In this document: piece by piece, positions 46,602-58,083 of the stretch
Layout of the letters: every line of letters starts with the position of its first letter
Position numbering within the stretch: the first letter of the stretch is position 1
DNA from: Mesostigma viride
Taxonomy: Eukaryota > Streptophyta > Mesostigmatophyceae > Mesostigmatales > Mesostigmataceae
DNA: 64,000 bases
Direction: 5' to 3'
NCBI GenBank assembly: GCA_009746045.1
Contig: RPFO01000017.1
Span: forward strand, 2,228,040 to 2,292,039
The notes under the pieces: generated by a model
What the model was told of the DNA's origin: nothing
The model's input: only the letters and a program-made list of their open reading frames with translations
Databases searched by the model: none
Program-made: the position numbers and the translations under genes

Positions 46602-49600
46602 TCACATTGAGCTGGCCGCCAAGGTGGATTCATCACCCTGGGTCCCGTCCCTGGTTTGTCCCTGAAACTTCCATGGTTTGTGAACCTGAAGCCACGCGAT
46701 CCGGCGCGCTTTCCGGCGCTGGTTCTTCTCGCTGGCTGTGCCCGCGGGGCGGTAGTTGTGCCACCGGCGGAATGGGTCGCCATCCGCTTGCAGCGGCCGC
46801 AGCCGCGTGGCCCCCGTGCAGTCCTCGCAGCAACAGCCGCGCATACGCTCGAGGCATGCGGGGCAGACACTGGGGAGGACAGGATGGTCGCCGTTTGAGG
46901 TTCACAAGAGGCGCATTTAGGAGCCAGAAGCCGACAGGTGGCAAAAGGACAGGAAATGAGATTATGAATGACGGGTGAGTTGAAGAAGCGCAGCGTGACT
47001 TGCCGTTAGAAAGGACTGTCAATTCATTATCATTTGCAAGGTTACCTCGTGCAACACCCCGACCCCTCCTGCTTGCTATTTCCGTAACAGTGAGTTTGGG
47101 TCAGCGACTTAAGTCATGCAGATGACTGACACGAGTGTATGACACTCAGATAAAGAGCAAAGGGAGGCCAGAAAAGACGGCACAAAGTCAGATGCCACCC
47201 TTGGAAGGACGGGTCGCATGAGGATGTGCTTAAGTCCCACGCGTTGCCAGCACACACATCGCCTTAACAGCATGGCACCGGGCCACACCAGAAGGCACGA
47301 GCATGCACACATACATCGAGTCGCTGCCGCCATGGCGTGCCCCTGACTCGATCAAGGACACAGGAACACGGCCAGTGCCACATGGCTTTGATGTCCCTTA
47401 TTGTAGATTATATTGTAGATTCTACTGTAGATTCTATTGTATATTCTAAGAAGCTGTTATGGCGAGAAGGCCCACGCACTTCCCACAACCCTGTGTTACA
47501 TGGAGTGAACGCATAACCAGGGCACAACTAATATGCCATGATGTCGCACATGACTCCAGCCCCAAGCCAACGCAGCTTGCCTCCCTGCTGTGCCCAGAGG
47601 AAGGGGAAGCAGGAGACGAGGAAGAAGACAGCGACTCTAGCAGGGCAGATGAGAGACACCTTGCAGCACGGTTGGGGGCCAGGGGACTCCAATAAGGGCT
47701 TCAAGGGGATACGATTTCTGGCCTGCGCTGGTTGTCTCCTTGATATGCGGAGATGCATGCCGGCTCTCAACCACGAGGGCAAAGAGCCACCAGAGCCACT
47801 TCCAAACTGTCTTGTGGAGATGGCTTATGGCCGACACCCAACCATGCGAGGCCGCCCACGCATCAGGCGTTAGACCCATAATACCATCATAGGATGTTAT
47901 GATACAGGCAGGCTTGAGCATTTATGGTACAGACCTTCCAGGTTTCAGGCCTGCACTGGTTGTCTTGTTGATGTAGTGCGCGGTTACACCCGTTATAACA
48001 TTGCGGCTATGCCAATTATGGTACTACAAGATTTACAGACATACTACACAATTAACAGCTATTGGTGCATCATCATGCGGGGCGGTTACTCACAGGAACA
48101 ACTCGTTGCAGTCGATGTTGGCGCAGTTGCGGTGGCGGGGCGGTGCCGGCGCACTGCAGTGAACGCACGTGCTGATCGCCCCCTCCATCGCCAGCGTCGC
48201 CGGCGCCGTCGCGTACTTGCTGGCATCCGCCCCTTGGTCCCCCCCCTCTGGTTTCTTGACCCCTACAGCGACGCGGTCATCGAACACGAACAGGTGGCCC
48301 CGCCACAGATCATTCCCCTGCGTCGCCAGGTAGTTCTGCACCCCGCCCTCGAGCGTGTACAGGTTTGTGTACCCGTCGGCGCGCAGCTTGGCAGACATGA
48401 TGTCGCAGCGGATGCCGCCCGTGCAGTACATGAGCACGTCGGTGTCCTGGCGGGGCGCCCCGACAGTCACCAGAAGCGGCTCGATCTCGACCGAGGGGTC
48501 CGTGTCGCGGAAGTCTCCCGTGTGCGGACGGGGGGCGCCCTGGGATCGCAAGGGGGAGAGGGAGCACATTTTGTTGAAGGGGCGGCGGGTTATTCGAATG
48601 TTGGTGGGGGGAATGGCTAGGAATGGGGTGGAAGGGGTGGAAGGGGAAATGGGCGTGTATATTGGATATAACGTGAGGGTGGAGTGGATATTATTGGAGA
48701 CAGAAGGTATAGATATGAATATTATAGATACGAATATCTTGATATGAATACATTCCATACGATGCATATTAAAAGGAAGCGGGGAAATATGCGAAATACA
48801 GGGCAAATACGCGATGCAAAATACGAGAAAGTTGGGCTCATAATGTTGTATTTATCATGATTCGAGCGTATTTCCAAACACTATGATGGTAACTTGTTTG
48901 CTGATTGTTGCGAGGAAAGGTAACTTGTTCGCTGATTGTTGCGAGGAAAGGTAACTTGTTCACTGGTTGTTGCGAGGAAAGGTAACTTGTTCACTGATTG
49001 TTGCGAGGAAAGGTAACTTGTTCACTGGTTGTTGCGAGGAAAGGTAACTTGTTCACTGATTGTTGCGAGGAAAGGTAACTTGTTCACTGGTTGTTGCGAG
49101 GAATGGTAACTTGTTCACTGGTTGAAGGTAAACTGCTGTTGATTAAACTGGTAATGAGGTAAAGGGCCCAACGGGGGAAAGGCGTGGTTGGGAAAGAGCA
49201 AGGAATTGAAAAAAAAAGGCGGCAATTAAGGCTTTTATACATGCCACAAAGAGTAAAAGTGGTGATGATGACGGTGGCGGGGAGAAGCGCAAGAGGTTCT
49301 GTGGGCATTCTGCCATGCATAAGCAATGGAGCCATGAAGTATGTTGCATCACACAGATGCAGGGTGGATTTGGTGTCGGCAGAAGATATGTCGATGCTGC
49401 TATCAAACTGACGAACCCAAACAGCGCATCAGGGCAGCGTAAGATACCATCTGTGGGCACCCGAACACGCATGCACGCGGCTGGGGAGAAGTTGGCCTGT
49501 CCAAAGGGATCTAGGGTAAAACCCTAGATATGGGACATGCCGACATGGTACCGTGCATACCTGGCACAGGGACCATTGGGCGTCCCACCTGGATAGCACA

Positions 49601-51538
49601 GATGCTGGCCAGGCAGCCAGCACAGCCGGCCAGGGAGCGGTACAAGTTACCAACGCACGTTTGACAGTCCTCACAGCAACGAGAACGGCAATCGTGATGA
49701 CTCTATTGTAAACATGGCATGGCCACGTCGGCGTGAATGAGTAAAACGTGGGTCTGTCATTGTGGGTACTGGGCCTGCAGAGCGGCTGGGCATATTCGCA
49801 TTCAGCGTCAACGGGTAGGTCCTAAGATGCCCTGCCACTCCTCGCCAACCCATCCCACTTCATTCCCTCCTGTTGAATCCCCACCTCCCACCAAAAACCC
49901 ACCGCCGCCCCCGTTCCCGCCCTGAACTCGCCCCCATCCCCACACGCGTCCCCTATCCCTGGGGCCTGTGTGTGTGCTCTCTGTCCTGTACTGGACAGTA
50001 CGGCTTGCTTGCTGCTGCTGTAGCTGCCCGCATCTATCAAGCCTCCCCTCTCGCTCACGCTTGGTCACACTCCCTTGTACCCCAAAGTGTGGTCACCGTC
50101 GCACCAAGGCTGGGGCCAGACGGCATGCACCCAACGGCACGGGTTGCGTGGGGGAGAAAGCGGAGTGGAAGGCATCCCCTGCGCAGCGCAGCAACTGGCC
50201 GAGACGCAACAAACTGACCCTCCGTTCACGAACCTCCAACTACAACGCCTCAATAGTCGCTTGTCCCTCCTTCCTTGAACTGAGTCATCACCACAGCTTG
50301 CTAACATGGCTCAAACCTGCATGCTGCCACTTGTCCCCCCCCCCCCCCCCCCCCTGTGGCTGCCCCCATGCTGCCAGTGTACGCACACACCCAGGCGATT
50401 GGCAGGTGGTTCAGGAACTGTCTGGGTGGACGACAGAAGGCGGCGGCGACCATGACTGCACACCTCCAGAGGAAGCTCTAAACACACTTCCATCAACAGT
50501 AGACAGTTAGTAGTTGCGTTGGGTAGGTGTCCATACTTGCTGTAGGCGATGGTTCCTATTTTGCGCTTCAAACACGTTGCCACTGTAAGTTATCATGTTT
50601 TCAACCAGCAGACACTAGTACTACGATATACTAGTGTACTTAATCTAGTACTACTATATCAATGAGACAATCAGCGCACGCCTGAAATCTATAAAAACTG
50701 CTTGTAGGTAGCAATAATGGGAATACATACTAATATAAACTAGCATATGATGATAATATTATAAGAATACACCACTCACCTCAAAGTGGCCCACATCCCA
50801 CTCGTAGTTGTTCCTCAGGTCCACCAGCACCGTCTTGCGTGGCCCACTGCCCCGATTAGCCAGCCGCTCCCGCCACTGGGCGGGCGTGAGTGGCGTGGCG
50901 CGCGCGGACGGGTCCGTCAGTGGCAGGTGCTGCGTGCCGCCAGGCAGGGAGATCAGGTTGGGTTTGTAGCGCAGCTTGAGGCGGGGGAACGCGTGCTTCT
51001 GCAGGCCGCCGGAGGTCTGCACGCGCATGCCAGCATAACGAGGGTCCGCCAGCAGCCATTCGGTGTATGCCCGTGCGTGGTCCATCCGCCCGCTCAGCTG
51101 CGCGTTGATGCCTTGCTCGTTGATGTAGATGCGGCCGCAGATGGGCATCCCCTGCTCGTCGCCGCCACCCAGCGCCGTGACGAAGTCGAGGTGGCGCGCG
51201 ACCTCCGCGTGCGGGTCTTCGATTCTAACTAAATGGTAGAAAGTCGAGACGGCGTATTCAGGACTATCTACCGATTCCTCGCGAGAAGTCTCGGCGAGGG
51301 TGCAGACCACCCGCCTCGAAATGCACGAGTCCCGCTGCCAAACTACCGGACGGACAAGGCTTTGACGTGGCTCGGAAAAGCTCACCCTGAAGCTCAGCCC
51401 TTGGCAAGCTCGGAAAGGAGCTCTGTGAAACTTTGGAAATGTAGCTGCTTCGATTCTAGCCAAAGCGGTAAATGCTAGCGCTGCTTGCGGAAGCGCGGGG
51501 CGGCTTTGAACCAGCATTGCGACCCGTGGCAACGCCAT
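46602..51538 (-). CDS. Rhodanese-domain protein of the TrhO/YceA family, three exons
   Basis: Exons 51,538-50,780, 48,539-48,094 and 46,869-46,602 join in frame to 490 residues. Both donors read GTGAGT and the acceptors CCCAG; intron phases are 0 and 2. An in-frame TAG just upstream fixes the first Met. Residues 1-95 form a basic, Ser/Arg-rich, probably plastid-targeting extension. Residues 98-195 are the N-terminal domain with INEQGIN. The rhodanese domain starts near 236 (LVDLRNNYEWDVGHFEGA). Its active-site loop is YCTGGIRCD with the catalytic Cys near 292. The C-terminus has the family's Cys pattern (CVHC, NCANIDCNELFL, VCPACLERMRGCCCEDC). Bacterial TrhO hydroxylates uridine-34 of tRNAs; plants have plastid relatives. 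Introns are 2.24 and 1.22 kb. Divergent from the kinesin. Confidence 0.9.
46870..48093 (-). other. Intron 2 of the TrhO-like gene
   Basis: 1.22 kb, GTGAGT to CCCAG. It holds unrecognised ORFs on both strands (for example plus 47,538-47,873), none with family motifs. Confidence 0.75.
48540..50779 (-). other. Intron 1 of the TrhO-like gene
   Basis: 2.24 kb, GTGAGT to CCCAG. Contains a 31-bp minisatellite (48,888-49,128), a run of about 22 C near 50,334-50,355, and a short Cys-rich minus frame near 49,565-49,690 of unknown meaning. Confidence 0.75.
48888..49128. repeat. 31-bp minisatellite, seven units plus a partial
   Basis: Units start every 31 bp from 48,888: GGTAACTTGTTCACTG, then GTTGTTGCGAGGAAA. 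From the third unit CTGGTTG and CTGATTG forms alternate, suggesting 62-bp dimers. Confidence 0.93.
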
Positions 51539-52697
51539 TGCGAATTCGGTGCTACAAAACCGCTAATTTGCCCAAAAAAAGAGTAAGAGCAAACTCTTAG
51601 TTCATGAGAATACTTAATATTAGAGCGTATATATATATATATTCCCCTAACTAATGCCCAAGACTTGGGGGCCGAGCATAAAATTAGAGCAGCGTCGTAT
51701 CGTCCTGCAAATACCTGCAGCCCAAAACTGAGGGCCACGGTCCAGATAAAGCTGGAGGCAGGAAACCAGGGGCCTGCCTTTTAACCTCGAAAGGCGATGC
51801 CTACTTATTATCGTTATGCGGAGGTTGGCTGGAAGGAGATTATCACGGCTAGGCGGCTGCGCTTGCCTCGTGAGGACATTATTATCCGTGACGTAAGAAT
51901 TGCGGTACATAACACTATCTTGACCCCACTTACGGCATGGCCGACGTACGACCCCTAGAGGTGCAATCACGTGACACGTAAACACTAAACATAAAACAGT
52001 GGGGTGACCAGTGGGTGACAGCATTAACTTCACAAATGTGCAGCCGGACCAGGCGTCCGTCACTCGTCAGCCAGTTGGATCCCACGCCACACATTGAGCA
52101 GCACAAAACAAGGCAAAATCCTAAGGGTTTCGTAACTGTTGTACGATGGCATACGGTAATCTCGACTACGCAATAGATAAAATGAGCCCGACAATTGGCC
52201 TGACAACCACAGTAATATAGATTCTGCAATAGTAATATAGATTCTGGGGTGAGGAATCCCCATTTTTGGTCGCTGGAAATACTTCATCCGGCAATGCGCG
52301 CGCATGGCGGACTGGGACACCTCCGTGGGTTGGCTCGAGACTGGAAAGCAATGTAGTTGCAGCCGTCGAAGAGAAAATGCAACGAATGCCACATTTTGTT
52401 TCACAACATAATGCCATTTATGGCCTACCTCGTGATAAAAAGGGCGAAGCCAACAAATGCTCTGCATTACCAAGGCGGGCAAATTTGTAGTCTGACATGA
52501 TTGGGGACGCTGCCTGCTAGTTCTGCCGGTGCGGTGCCTGGTATTTATGGATATGACGGATTTCTCATGGAGGGAATATGAATTTCATGTATTTGTTTCA
52601 TTCACGACCCTTGCATGTGTAACCCCGTGAGCCGCTAAAGATTTGGGGAGGGCATCCTCCGTTGATGTCCTCAGTTGTACGATAACTGACATTTTTC
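51539..52697. other. Divergent intergenic region between TrhO-like and kinesin genes
   Basis: 1.16 kb with the two genes transcribed away from it, so both promoters should lie here. I see no clear TATA box at either start. It contains a TATATATATATA stretch near 51,633 and a duplicated GTAATATAGATTCTG (52,211-52,245). Confidence 0.6.
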
Positions 52698-55475
52698 ATG
52701 GGGAACAACAAGGCACAGCTGGCTGACGATGACGACGACGAGCTCGCCAGAGGAGACAAGAGCTCGGCGGTGCGCGTGGTCATGCGCATTCGCCCCCTGC
52801 TCAAGCGCGAGTATGGCTACGACATCTGCGTGGAATTGCCCGACGACGAGACCATCGTGGTCCGGCGGGGCGACTCGCAGCTGCGGACGAAGATGGACCG
52901 GGTGCTAGACCAGGAAGCCTCCCAGGAAGACCTGTACCGGCTGGCGCGCGGTCACGTGATGCCCGCGACGCGCGGGGTCAACTGCACCATCTTCGCGTAC
53001 GGTCAGACCGGGTCGGGCAAGACGTTCAGCATGCTGGGCTCCGAGTGCGAGCAGCGGGACGGGTCGCTCAAGTACGACTTCGCGGGCAAGATGGGCGGCA
53101 TCACGCCGCGCGCGATCCGCGACATCTTTGCCTGGCGGGACACCCAGGCGGGGCCCCAGGGCGAGTGGGAGACCGTCATCACGTGCTCCTTCCTCCAGAT
53201 CTACGGCGACCGGCTCTTCGACCTGCTGGAGCCACACCGGCGGCTGCAGCCGTGGGACATGGACTCCCGTGACAGCCGCAAGAAGCACATCACAGGGATG
53301 GAGATCCGCGAGGACCCTGCGTGGGGCATGCGCGTGCCCCAGCTGTCGGAGCACGTGGTGACGTCTGCGGAAGCAGCGCTTGAGCTGGTGGAGAAGGGGG
53401 CGGCCAACCGCACACAGCGGCAGACCGAGTACAATGAGCACAGTAGCCGCAGCCACAGCATCTTCACACTGTGGATCGAGCAGCGACCGAAAGGGGAGGG
53501 CGGCGGCGGGGATGCTGCCAGCAAGGCGCTGCTGCGGCGCTCCAAGCTGCACCTGGTGGACCTGGCCGGGTCAGAGAAGTGGGTCAAGGAGAACGACTCT
53601 AATTATAGTGCGGAGCGCATCAGCGAGATGACCGCGATTAACAAGTCGCTGTCGTGCCTCGGCAAGTGCATCATGGCGCTCACGCAGGGGGTGAAACGCG
53701 AGTTCATTCCCTTCCGCGAGTCCAAGCTCACGCGGCTGCTGGCCGACTCCCTCGGGGGCAACGCCAAGACTCTGATTCTGGCGACCGCGTCGCCCAGCGC
53801 CCAGTACGCGGATGACACCCGCTCGACTGCCAAGTTTGCGGACGCGGCGCGCCAAGTGCTGGTGTCGGCGCGCGTGAATGATGAGATGGACGAGGGTGCG
53901 ATGATCAGCCGACAGGAGAAAGAGATTGCTCGGCTCAAGCAGCTGCTGCGGTCGCTCACCGAGGAGGAGTCGGCCCTCAAGGGGCTGAACGACACCAACA
54001 GGAGCCTGAGCCGGGAGCTGGAGCAGGCGCAGGCGAACCTGCGTGCCGTGCAGCAGCAGATAAAGGAGGTGGAGGAGGAGCTCAACAGGGAGCGCGCGAG
54101 GCGGCAGTTGTTCGAGTCCACGTTCCGCCAGACGACGTTGCTGAGACAAGATGAGTCCTCGGCCAGCGTGGAGGTGCGCTTGCCCCACAGCCTGTTCAGC
54201 CAGGCGATCGCGCTCACCGATGACGAGGGGCTGTCCGATACAGGGACCAGCAGGAGGGGGGGGGACCGCTCGCTGATGGGCACGATGCAGGGCGGATGGG
54301 GCTCGGACATGGGGCCCCTGGCGACGCCAAGTGGCGGCTCCCCGAGCGACGATAGCCCAACGAGGGGGTCCCTGAGGCGGCCACGGATGGGGGGACCTAG
54401 CCGGCTGAGTCACGAGTTCGAGGATGACGAGACGGACTGGATCTCGGGTGCGCTCGCGGCCACGCCCGATATCTCCCGCAAGGGGGGGGCTCGCAAGGCT
54501 GGGGGTGGCGTCCGGCTCACGCACACGCAGTCCGGGTACTACTCGCATGGGGCACCTGAGGAGAGGCCCCGGCGGCGCGAAGGGCTGGACGCCACCCGGG
54601 TGGTTAATGGTGGTGGGGAGGACCTCAAGGGCCATGCGGACAAGGGGGCCAAGAAGACCAAGGCCAGCAAGCCAGCCAAGAAGGTGGCGGAATGGAACGA
54701 TCGGTTCTTCCTACCCGACGAGCCGTCGCCACGGGGGTCCCACTCCTCTCCCGCAGGGCCACTCTCCCCGCCGTCACCGTCACCCGCAGGGCTGAGGGGT
54801 GGGTCGAAGGGGCGCCTTGCGAGCGCGCGCACCAGCCCGACCAAGTCCCGTGCAGGCGCCAAGCCGACGGGGGACCTGCGGGCCGGCCATGGCTATTTAA
54901 AGCACAGCCCCTCCATGCAGTCGCCCACGAACCGTAGAGCGGAGGAAGCGGAGGAGGGCCCGCGGCGGCCACATTCAGCGAACGGGACGGGGTCGCCAGC
55001 ATCTCCACCACGCTCGCGCCAGGATGCACCGGGGGGGGGCGGTTCCCCCCTGCCAGGGCCTCGGTCACCCAAGCCTCCGCTGGCCAACGGAAGCCCCACA
55101 GGAATACCGAGGGCCCGCGGTGCATCGAGCGGATTTGTCTCGCCTGGCAGGGACAGCAGCCGTACCAGCCGCCTGTCAGGGTCGGCTGCGATCTCCCGGT
55201 CAGTGTCGTCAGTGGAGCGGGGGTCGGAGCGTACCCCCCCTAGAGACCAGCGGGGGCGCCAGGCGTGGATGGACGGGGGTGCGACCGCGCAGGACGTGGA
55301 CACGGACAATTTGTTGGCGGCGGTGGAGGCAGTGGAGAGTGTGGGGACGGATGCTAGGTCGTCCCGCTCGCTCAAAGGGAGGAGCAACACACCGCAGAAG
55401 CAGCGGCTGTCAAGAGTGTATCTGTCGTCAAGCTCAAGAGGTGCCTCGCCCACATCAAGGCGAGGCCCCAGTTGA
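52698..55475 (+). CDS. Kinesin, N-terminal motor, single exon
   Basis: 925 residues without an intron. The motor domain spans about 24-392: RVVMRIRPL near 26; P-loop GQTGSGKT at 102-109; switch I NEHSSRSH at 246-253; switch II DLAGSE at 288-293; and IPFRESKLTRLLADSLGGN at about 337-355, the conserved microtubule-binding/alpha-helical part. The residue after DLAGSE is K followed by W, where most kinesins have R. A coiled coil follows (about 403-475), then a long Ser/Pro/Gly/Arg-rich tail (480-925), probably disordered. Such proteins are ATP-driven plus-end microtubule motors. I cannot place it in a named subfamily; no second globular domain is visible. The acidic N-terminus (DDDDDE) precedes the motor. 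The start is the first Met of the frame. Confidence 0.93.
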   Translation: MGNNKAQLADDDDDELARGDKSSAVRVVMRIRPLLKREYGYDICVELPDDETIVVRRGDSQLRTKMDRVLDQEASQEDLYRLARGHVMPATRGVNCTIFAYGQTGSGKTFSMLGSECEQRDGSLKYDFAGKMGGITPRAIRDIFAWRDTQAGPQGEWETVITCSFLQIYGDRLFDLLEPHRRLQPWDMDSRDSRKKHITGMEIREDPAWGMRVPQLSEHVVTSAEAALELVEKGAANRTQRQTEYNEHSSRSHSIFTLWIEQRPKGEGGGGDAASKALLRRSKLHLVDLAGSEKWVKENDSNYSAERISEMTAINKSLSCLGKCIMALTQGVKREFIPFRESKLTRLLADSLGGNAKTLILATASPSAQYADDTRSTAKFADAARQVLVSARVNDEMDEGAMISRQEKEIARLKQLLRSLTEEESALKGLNDTNRSLSRELEQAQANLRAVQQQIKEVEEELNRERARRQLFESTFRQTTLLRQDESSASVEVRLPHSLFSQAIALTDDEGLSDTGTSRRGGDRSLMGTMQGGWGSDMGPLATPSGGSPSDDSPTRGSLRRPRMGGPSRLSHEFEDDETDWISGALAATPDISRKGGARKAGGGVRLTHTQSGYYSHGAPEERPRRREGLDATRVVNGGGEDLKGHADKGAKKTKASKPAKKVAEWNDRFFLPDEPSPRGSHSSPAGPLSPPSPSPAGLRGGSKGRLASARTSPTKSRAGAKPTGDLRAGHGYLKHSPSMQSPTNRRAEEAEEGPRRPHSANGTGSPASPPRSRQDAPGGGGSPLPGPRSPKPPLANGSPTGIPRARGASSGFVSPGRDSSRTSRLSGSAAISRSVSSVERGSERTPPRDQRGRQAWMDGGATAQDVDTDNLLAAVEAVESVGTDARSSRSLKGRSNTPQKQRLSRVYLSSSSRGASPTSRRGPS

Positions 55476-55856
55476 TACAGGGGGTGGGGGGTGGGTAGGT
55501 TGAGATGGCAGTGGGATACCCTGCTTTTGGCTTGGCTTGCTGTATGTAGCTTACGCTCTTTGTGCTCTTGTATATAGAGGTGTCAAAAAGTGAGGCATGC
55601 AACCAGGTTGTGTCTTGCGCATTATTGATTTAGGTGCTGTACATAGGTGGTTGAAGTTGACATGCCATGCCCAGCGCATTGGTTGTCTCTCCTTTCAGAA
55701 TTGTTATCGATGTCAGTCTATCGGCGATTCTGCGTGTACGGCTTTGGACGAACGGTTGCTGTATGAAGTCGTTGTGATCGGCCCTTTGAAGAGCGCCAGA
55801 TTGCGCCTGATTGGGCTATCTGCTGCGCTAGCGGCTAGACTAGATAGTAGATCCAT
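55476..55856. other. Kinesin 3' flank
   Basis: 380 bases with no gene; should include the kinesin 3' UTR. No classical polyadenylation signal stands out. Confidence 0.6.
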
Positions 55857-55875
55857 AATGAATTAATTAATTAGA

Positions 55876-55903
55876 CTCGTGCTCCCGCTGGGGAGTCACG
55901 GAG
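55876..55903 (-). other. 3'-terminal LINE stem-loop, second type
   Basis: CTCcGTG-a-CTCCC / CAGC / GGGAGCACGAG followed by TCTAATTAATTAA; same design as 46,028-46,055 and 58,084-58,111. Confidence 0.5.
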
Positions 55904-55951
55904 CATTAACCCCGATGGATGGATGGATTAATTAATTAATTAATTAATAAG

Positions 55952-55970
55952 CACGTGACTGCGTCACGTG
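55952..55970 (-). other. 3'-terminal hairpin, third type
   Basis: Perfect 8-bp stem CACGTGAC / GCA / GTCACGTG directly before a TTAAT-rich tail. Confidence 0.55.
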
Positions 55971-56329
55971 GGTGCCAATACAGAGTAAAGGAACCTTCAA
56001 CCCTATATACACAGCAAGAAGGAGGGAGGGCACCCTAGCTTCTCTCACTGCCGCAAGTGGACAGGCCACAGAGCGCTCTCTCCACGGCATGGTGCATCAT
56101 GCCGGGGCGCAACACTGTGGGTGCAATACCATAGGTAGGCTGACGCATTGCTTATGCTACAAATGTGAGGTGGGCTCAAGACGTCGGCTAATTAAGGCGC
56201 AAGCTGATGGCCACAAGGTGCCAGAGCTAATTGAAGGTACTATAACGCTATGCGCTAATATCGTTTCAATTGCTGTAATGCCTAAGCTATCCCATCATCG
56301 ATTGCCCCCATCTAGACAACTAGCTAGAG

Positions 56330-57227
56330 TGCTGTATCCCGGGGAAGCCCGGGGGGGCTTCCACAGTTTCTTGTTGACATAGAGGTCCCCGCCCCGCCAG
56401 TACACTTGGGGCTTCTCGGGGTTGGTCTTGATGGGAAGGGGGCCGGGCCACTGATCGCGGCGTTGCTGCACTGCTGGGCTGGCGTCAGGTCGTCGTCAAG
56501 CGACCAGGAGGTGTCCACCAGCTTCTTGCGCCGAGAGAGGAACCGAACTCGGGCTGTGATGTCGCTGAAGGTGAGGACCACTGGAGGGCGCCCATGCAGC
56601 CTTGGCCCGTGGATGGGGCAGGCGGTTGGCGCCCTGCAGTGCCGCACCTGGCAGCTCCATGCACGCCAAGAGCTGTTTCTTCAGCTCGTCGAGAAGAGAG
56701 TCTGGGGTCTCCTCCGGCGGCATGTCGAAGCGCCTGAGGATGACCCGGCAGCGGCGACGGTCGCGGTCAGCGGCCTCGCGGCGCGTGTCTTCCAGCTCCT
56801 GGAGCTTGGTGGTGATGGCAGTCGTGGTGGTAGAGGATGCCTGGCTCTTGAGCAGGTCCGCCCAGGAGGCGCGAGTCGAGGGGTCATCGCCAGCCCTACC
56901 AGCAGGTTGGGCGGCGATAGTGGCCGTTCGCTCGGCGATCTCGGGGACCTGCGTGGCCAGGGCGTCTACCTTGGTAGCAACTGCCTCAAGTTTCACGGTA
57001 CCTTGGCCGACTCGGCCTTCCACCTGGTTAAGGCGGGTGGTCACAGTGGCTGTGGCCTCGAAAACTTTGGTGGCAATGTGCTCTTGCGTAGCAGTAAACT
57101 GAGGCTGGAGCTTAAGTGCGACTCTGGCTTCAATGTTGTTGACCTTGGCCGAGAGAGTGTTGAGTGGGCCGTCAGGCGCGTTCAGGGCGGCGAGCTGCTC
57201 AGCCATCGGCGCCAGCTGCTCCGCCAC
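56330..57227 (-). pseudogene. LINE ORF1 (coiled coil, RRM-like, C-terminal domain)
   Basis: The 243-codon minus frame starting at 57,227 begins MAEQLAPMAEQLAALNAP, continues with a long heptad-like segment (VNNIEARVALKLQ, VTTRLNQVEGRV, VDALATQVPEIAE), then CRVILRRFDMPPEET and LLDELKKQLLACMEL (RRM-like). After a frameshift near 56,600 the C-terminal domain follows (RFLSRRKKLVD, SLDDDLTPAQQ, and out of frame QVYWRGGDLYVNKK). It is a chaperone-like LINE ORF1 of a different family from that at 7-9 kb. Confidence 0.7.
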
Positions 57228-57420
57228 TGCAGCTCGGATGGAGTCCGTGCTCGGGGGGAGGTGCCGCTCTGCGGGGACGCTGTGGCTGCCCGTCTGCGCT
57301 CATGCAGGAGGCTCCTGAGGCCAGCGTAGCCAATCTGGGCGATCGATGTCCTGGGCGTCGCAGCGCAGGTAGCTGCACATGATTACTGCCTTCAAGTACG
57401 CCTCCGGTTCTTGAAGCAGC

Positions 57421-57713
57421 CATTCCCAGTCACCGCCTTCCCCACTCACGGGACAAGGCGGCTCCCCCACCAGTTCTGCTCACCTTCCCCTGAGTCCCGT
57501 GAGGACAAGCAGCGGTTCCTCTCTCGTCGCAAGCGGTTGCACGACCTCACCTGGACGCTGGACGACGACCTGACCACCGCTCAGCAGCAGCAGCGACGCG
57601 ACCTGTGGCCGGAGTACCTCCGCCACAAGCAGGACCCCCAGAAGCCCAAGGTGTACTGGAGGGGCGGGGACCTTATGATCAACCACAATATGTGGACGCC
57701 CCCCGCGGGCTAG
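57421..57713 (+). pseudogene. LINE ORF1 C-terminal domain fragment
   Basis: The 100-codon plus frame contains DKQRFLSRRKRLHDLTW, LDDDLTTAQQQQRRDLWPEY, KPKVYWRGGDLMINHN and WTPPAG-stop. The preceding RRM end is in another frame. Same family as 40,315-40,745. Confidence 0.65.
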
Positions 57714-58083
57714 ACTAGCTAATAGCCCTAGCTTGTATCGGCATTGGTAGTCACTGCCGCCATGGCAGCCATGCTTAGAACGTTTGCCTACTAGCCGTGC
57801 CAACATACCTAGTCACGTGCACCGCTAATGCACGGTACACAACCAGCCATGTAGCCTTAGCTTAGTCCTTGTTGTACAGCCATGCTACGTCTTGGCTATG
57901 ATCAGTTTACTCGCCCACGCTCCATGTTATGCCATGCTCACATGGGTCTTATTGCACCCACAGATTGCCGGATCGTTAGCGTGTCCGTTTAGCTAACATG
58001 CCCGAATGCAGCTGTGGCATGCCTGTGGCATATGAAGGAGACTGGGGGTCTCTGCCCTTTCTCCTGTTGTGCACACTTCGGTG

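Larger units (their letters stand above)
55857..57330 (-). mobile_element. ORF1-type retroelement, minus strand, next to a second 3' end
   Basis: Minus strand: broken ORF1 (57,227-56,330), then a 3' UTR, then a perfect hairpin CACGTGAC-GCA-GTCACGTG (55,970-55,952) and a TTAATTAATTAA tail (55,949-55,928). Immediately beyond lies a short 3' end of the other family (CCATCCATCCATCGGGG, hairpin 55,903-55,876, tail to 55,857). No RT is present. Confidence 0.65.

Noticed and set aside
47538-47873. 111-codon plus-strand ORF (CAGCLLDMRRCMP)
   Set aside because: Lies in intron 2 of the opposite-strand gene, matches no family I know, and has no promoter or splice evidence.
49565-49690. Cys-rich minus frame (CCEDCQTC, GCAGCLAS) as an extra TrhO exon
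   Set aside because: Including it would break the phase-0 join that places GHFE directly before GAPRP; the family needs no sequence there.
53201-54635. Long minus-strand ORFs opposite the kinesin
   Set aside because: Antisense shadows of a GC-rich coding region; no motifs.
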